Source of the DNA: Sordaria brevicollis
Taxonomy: Eukaryota; Ascomycota; Sordariomycetes; Sordariales; Sordariaceae
Length of the DNA: 64,000 nt
Direction: 5' to 3'
Assembly (NCBI GenBank): GCA_033439795.1
Contig: JAUTDP010000015.1
Location: 930,001 to 994,000 of the forward strand
Made by a program: the position numbers and the translations under genes. Positions within the stretch are counted from its first letter, which is position 1. Each line of letters begins with the position of its first letter. This document shows positions 62,201 through 64,000 of this stretch, piece by piece. The notes beneath the pieces are model-generated. The model was not told where the DNA came from and ran no database searches. It saw nothing but the letters and a program-made list of their open reading frames with translations.

Positions 62201-64000
62201 ATAATATTAAAATAATTTAATCGATAATTAGTTTAAACCGTTTGTAATTTAGCGCGGCAATCTTTATAAACTCCGCTATAATAAGACTTATAAACTACTC
62301 TATTAATAATATATCCTTATATAAATATTATATATTACGAATATTATAATTATACGCTTCGTATTTTATTATAATTATTATAATTTATTTAAATATTTAT
62401 AATAGTAAATTCTATTAAAATAATTAATAAATATTATTCTAATTAAAATCGATTAATATTAGTAAATTATTTAATAATTAAATAATCCGTCTATTGTAAT
62501 TAGTAGCGATTAATTAAAATTTCAACTTTTATTTAATATATATTATTTACTAACCGCTATATACCTCTCTAATTTAAAATTTCGTTTATTTTATCCTATT
62601 TATTAATTACTACCGTTCGTTTCTTTATCCGTTTTTATTTTAATTAAATAGATTAATTAACGATAAAACTTATTCCCGGCCGTAATTAACGCTATTAAAA
62701 ATCTACTATTAATTACGATTAGCGCCGTCCTAATCGGGATTAATATATCTATAAAAACCACCTCTTATACCCTTCCTCCTTCGAACCTTCTTCTTATAAC
62801 CTTTTCCTCTTTAACTTTTCTTTCTTTAATTATTATTTCCTCCTCAACCTATTATTATATTTAAACGATTTATTCTAATTATAATAATAATTATTATTTT
62901 ACTTTAATTATAATAATAATTATTATTTTATTCGAATTATAATAATAATTATTACCCTCGCCTATAGTAATTATATTTCTAAAAAGCGGTACGAGGGCAG
63001 GATCGTAAAGGGTAATTTTTATTAAAAATTTTAATACCGATTAAATTCTATTTATCGACGACGTTTATAATATAAAAAAACTATAAAAATTATAGCACCC
63101 CCCTTCGAATAATATTGCAATTTAGAAATATATTCGGAGCGGAACGCTATTAACCTTAAAGCGATATTAATTAAAAATAGGTATTTAAATTACGCCGGGT
63201 ATTATAATTTAGATCGTATCTACGGAACCCCTTAATTATCAATACCTAAATAACGTAAAGATTTAAATTACGTTTTTATTAATTAGGACCCTATTCTTTT
63301 AAAAAATAAATTATTTAATATAGAAAAAATCTATAAAAAAATATTAAACGGATAGACTTTAATATATAAAATAAACGTAACTTTAATACTATAGAAATAA
63401 AAAGCCGTTTTTATAATAAAATATAAATTATTAGATATAATATACAATTATATAAATTATAATCGTAAATATTCCTATTTTTCGTTTTAAGTAAATATTA
63501 CTATAATTAGAGCTATAATTTTCAATTCCGATTATAATAATAATAATCCCAATTTTATTAAATCGAATTCCAATTTAATTTACTTTTATTAAAATAAAAC
63601 GTAATTATTTATTTAATATCCTAAGAAATATTACTCTAATTAGAATTAATAAACGTAATTTTAATTATAATAATAACCTACTATTTCGAACCTATTATAT
63701 AAAGCCCTATTTATATTACTTTAATTAAAATAATATATAACGATTTACTTAACTTACGAACGTATTTATAAATATATATTAATATCCGCTAATTACCGAT
63801 TAATTTAAACTTTTAATCAATTTTAAGACCCCTAACAAAAAAAAAGGCTAAGTAAATATAACCTTCCTAAACTATATTACTTTATATAATATAGCGCTAT
63901 TGAATTTTATTAACCCGTAAATTAATAATATAATACGTACGGTTAAAAAAGCTTTTATAAACGATTTACCTATATAAGCGGTCGCTATACGTAATAACGA
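59211..64000 (+). mobile_element. RIP-mutated element of unknown class, runs off the window
   Basis: Saturated C-to-T/G-to-A change with CG retained. A possible plus-strand reading at about 60960-61020 (GDKLFLIYSD, then IRKI) recalls the GDQ...R.R motif of a transposon-linked fungal protein group annotated as DUF6589, but this is weak. Palindromic ACTCTAATTAGAAT motifs occur near both 59220 and 63635. No intact frame. Confidence 0.4.
62880..62955 (+). repeat. AT-rich tandem repeat
   Basis: About three copies of a unit containing AATTATAATAATAATTATTA, each also a near-palindrome. Confidence 0.8.

Noticed and set aside
62880..62955. Regular repeats considered as a CRISPR-like array
   Set aside because: The units are contiguous AT-rich near-palindromes without spacers, in a eukaryotic genome.

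Overview
The window comes from a filamentous ascomycete, probably Sordariales-like. Genes are short and carry 45-120 nt introns with GTAAGT/GTAxGT donors, CTRAC-type branch sites and YAG acceptors. All large repeats show the signature of repeat-induced point mutation (RIP): CA and TG are almost gone, TA is very abundant and CG is retained. Species cannot be named from sequence alone.

0-38.2 kb: a cluster of about fifteen small intron-rich genes that look like one fast-evolving family with no domain I can name. Four minus-strand members (starts at 6320, 8013, 11160, 13609) share a rigid structure: a basic N-terminal exon, a 69-nt exon with a DILPVDxI motif, a 264-nt helical exon, and a short C-terminal exon. 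More divergent relatives lie on both strands (14224, 23609, 29804, 30727, 33276, 34449, 36264, 37.5 kb), with small ones at 0.1-4.7 kb. In every completed model all introns are phase 1, so internal exons are symmetric modules. At least three degenerate copies and one chimeric relic lie between the intact genes.

The cluster has been hit repeatedly by transposons: a 360-bp hAT-like MITE in an intron and a 5.7-kb Copia element in the last exon of the gene at 14224; a roughly 1-kb insertion with microsatellites in intron 1 of the gene at 11160; and a 4.35-kb RIP-mutated DNA transposon in intron 1 of the gene at 29804.

39.5-43.4 kb: three ordinary genes, namely a secreted polysaccharide (chitin) deacetylase, a SAM-dependent methyltransferase, and a SET-domain lysine methyltransferase.

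43.7-64 kb: a desert of RIP-mutated transposons. It holds a minus-strand Copia (43.7-49.7 kb), a plus-strand Gypsy (about 50-58 kb), a short unmutated island near 59 kb and another heavily mutated element to the end. No intact gene is visible there.
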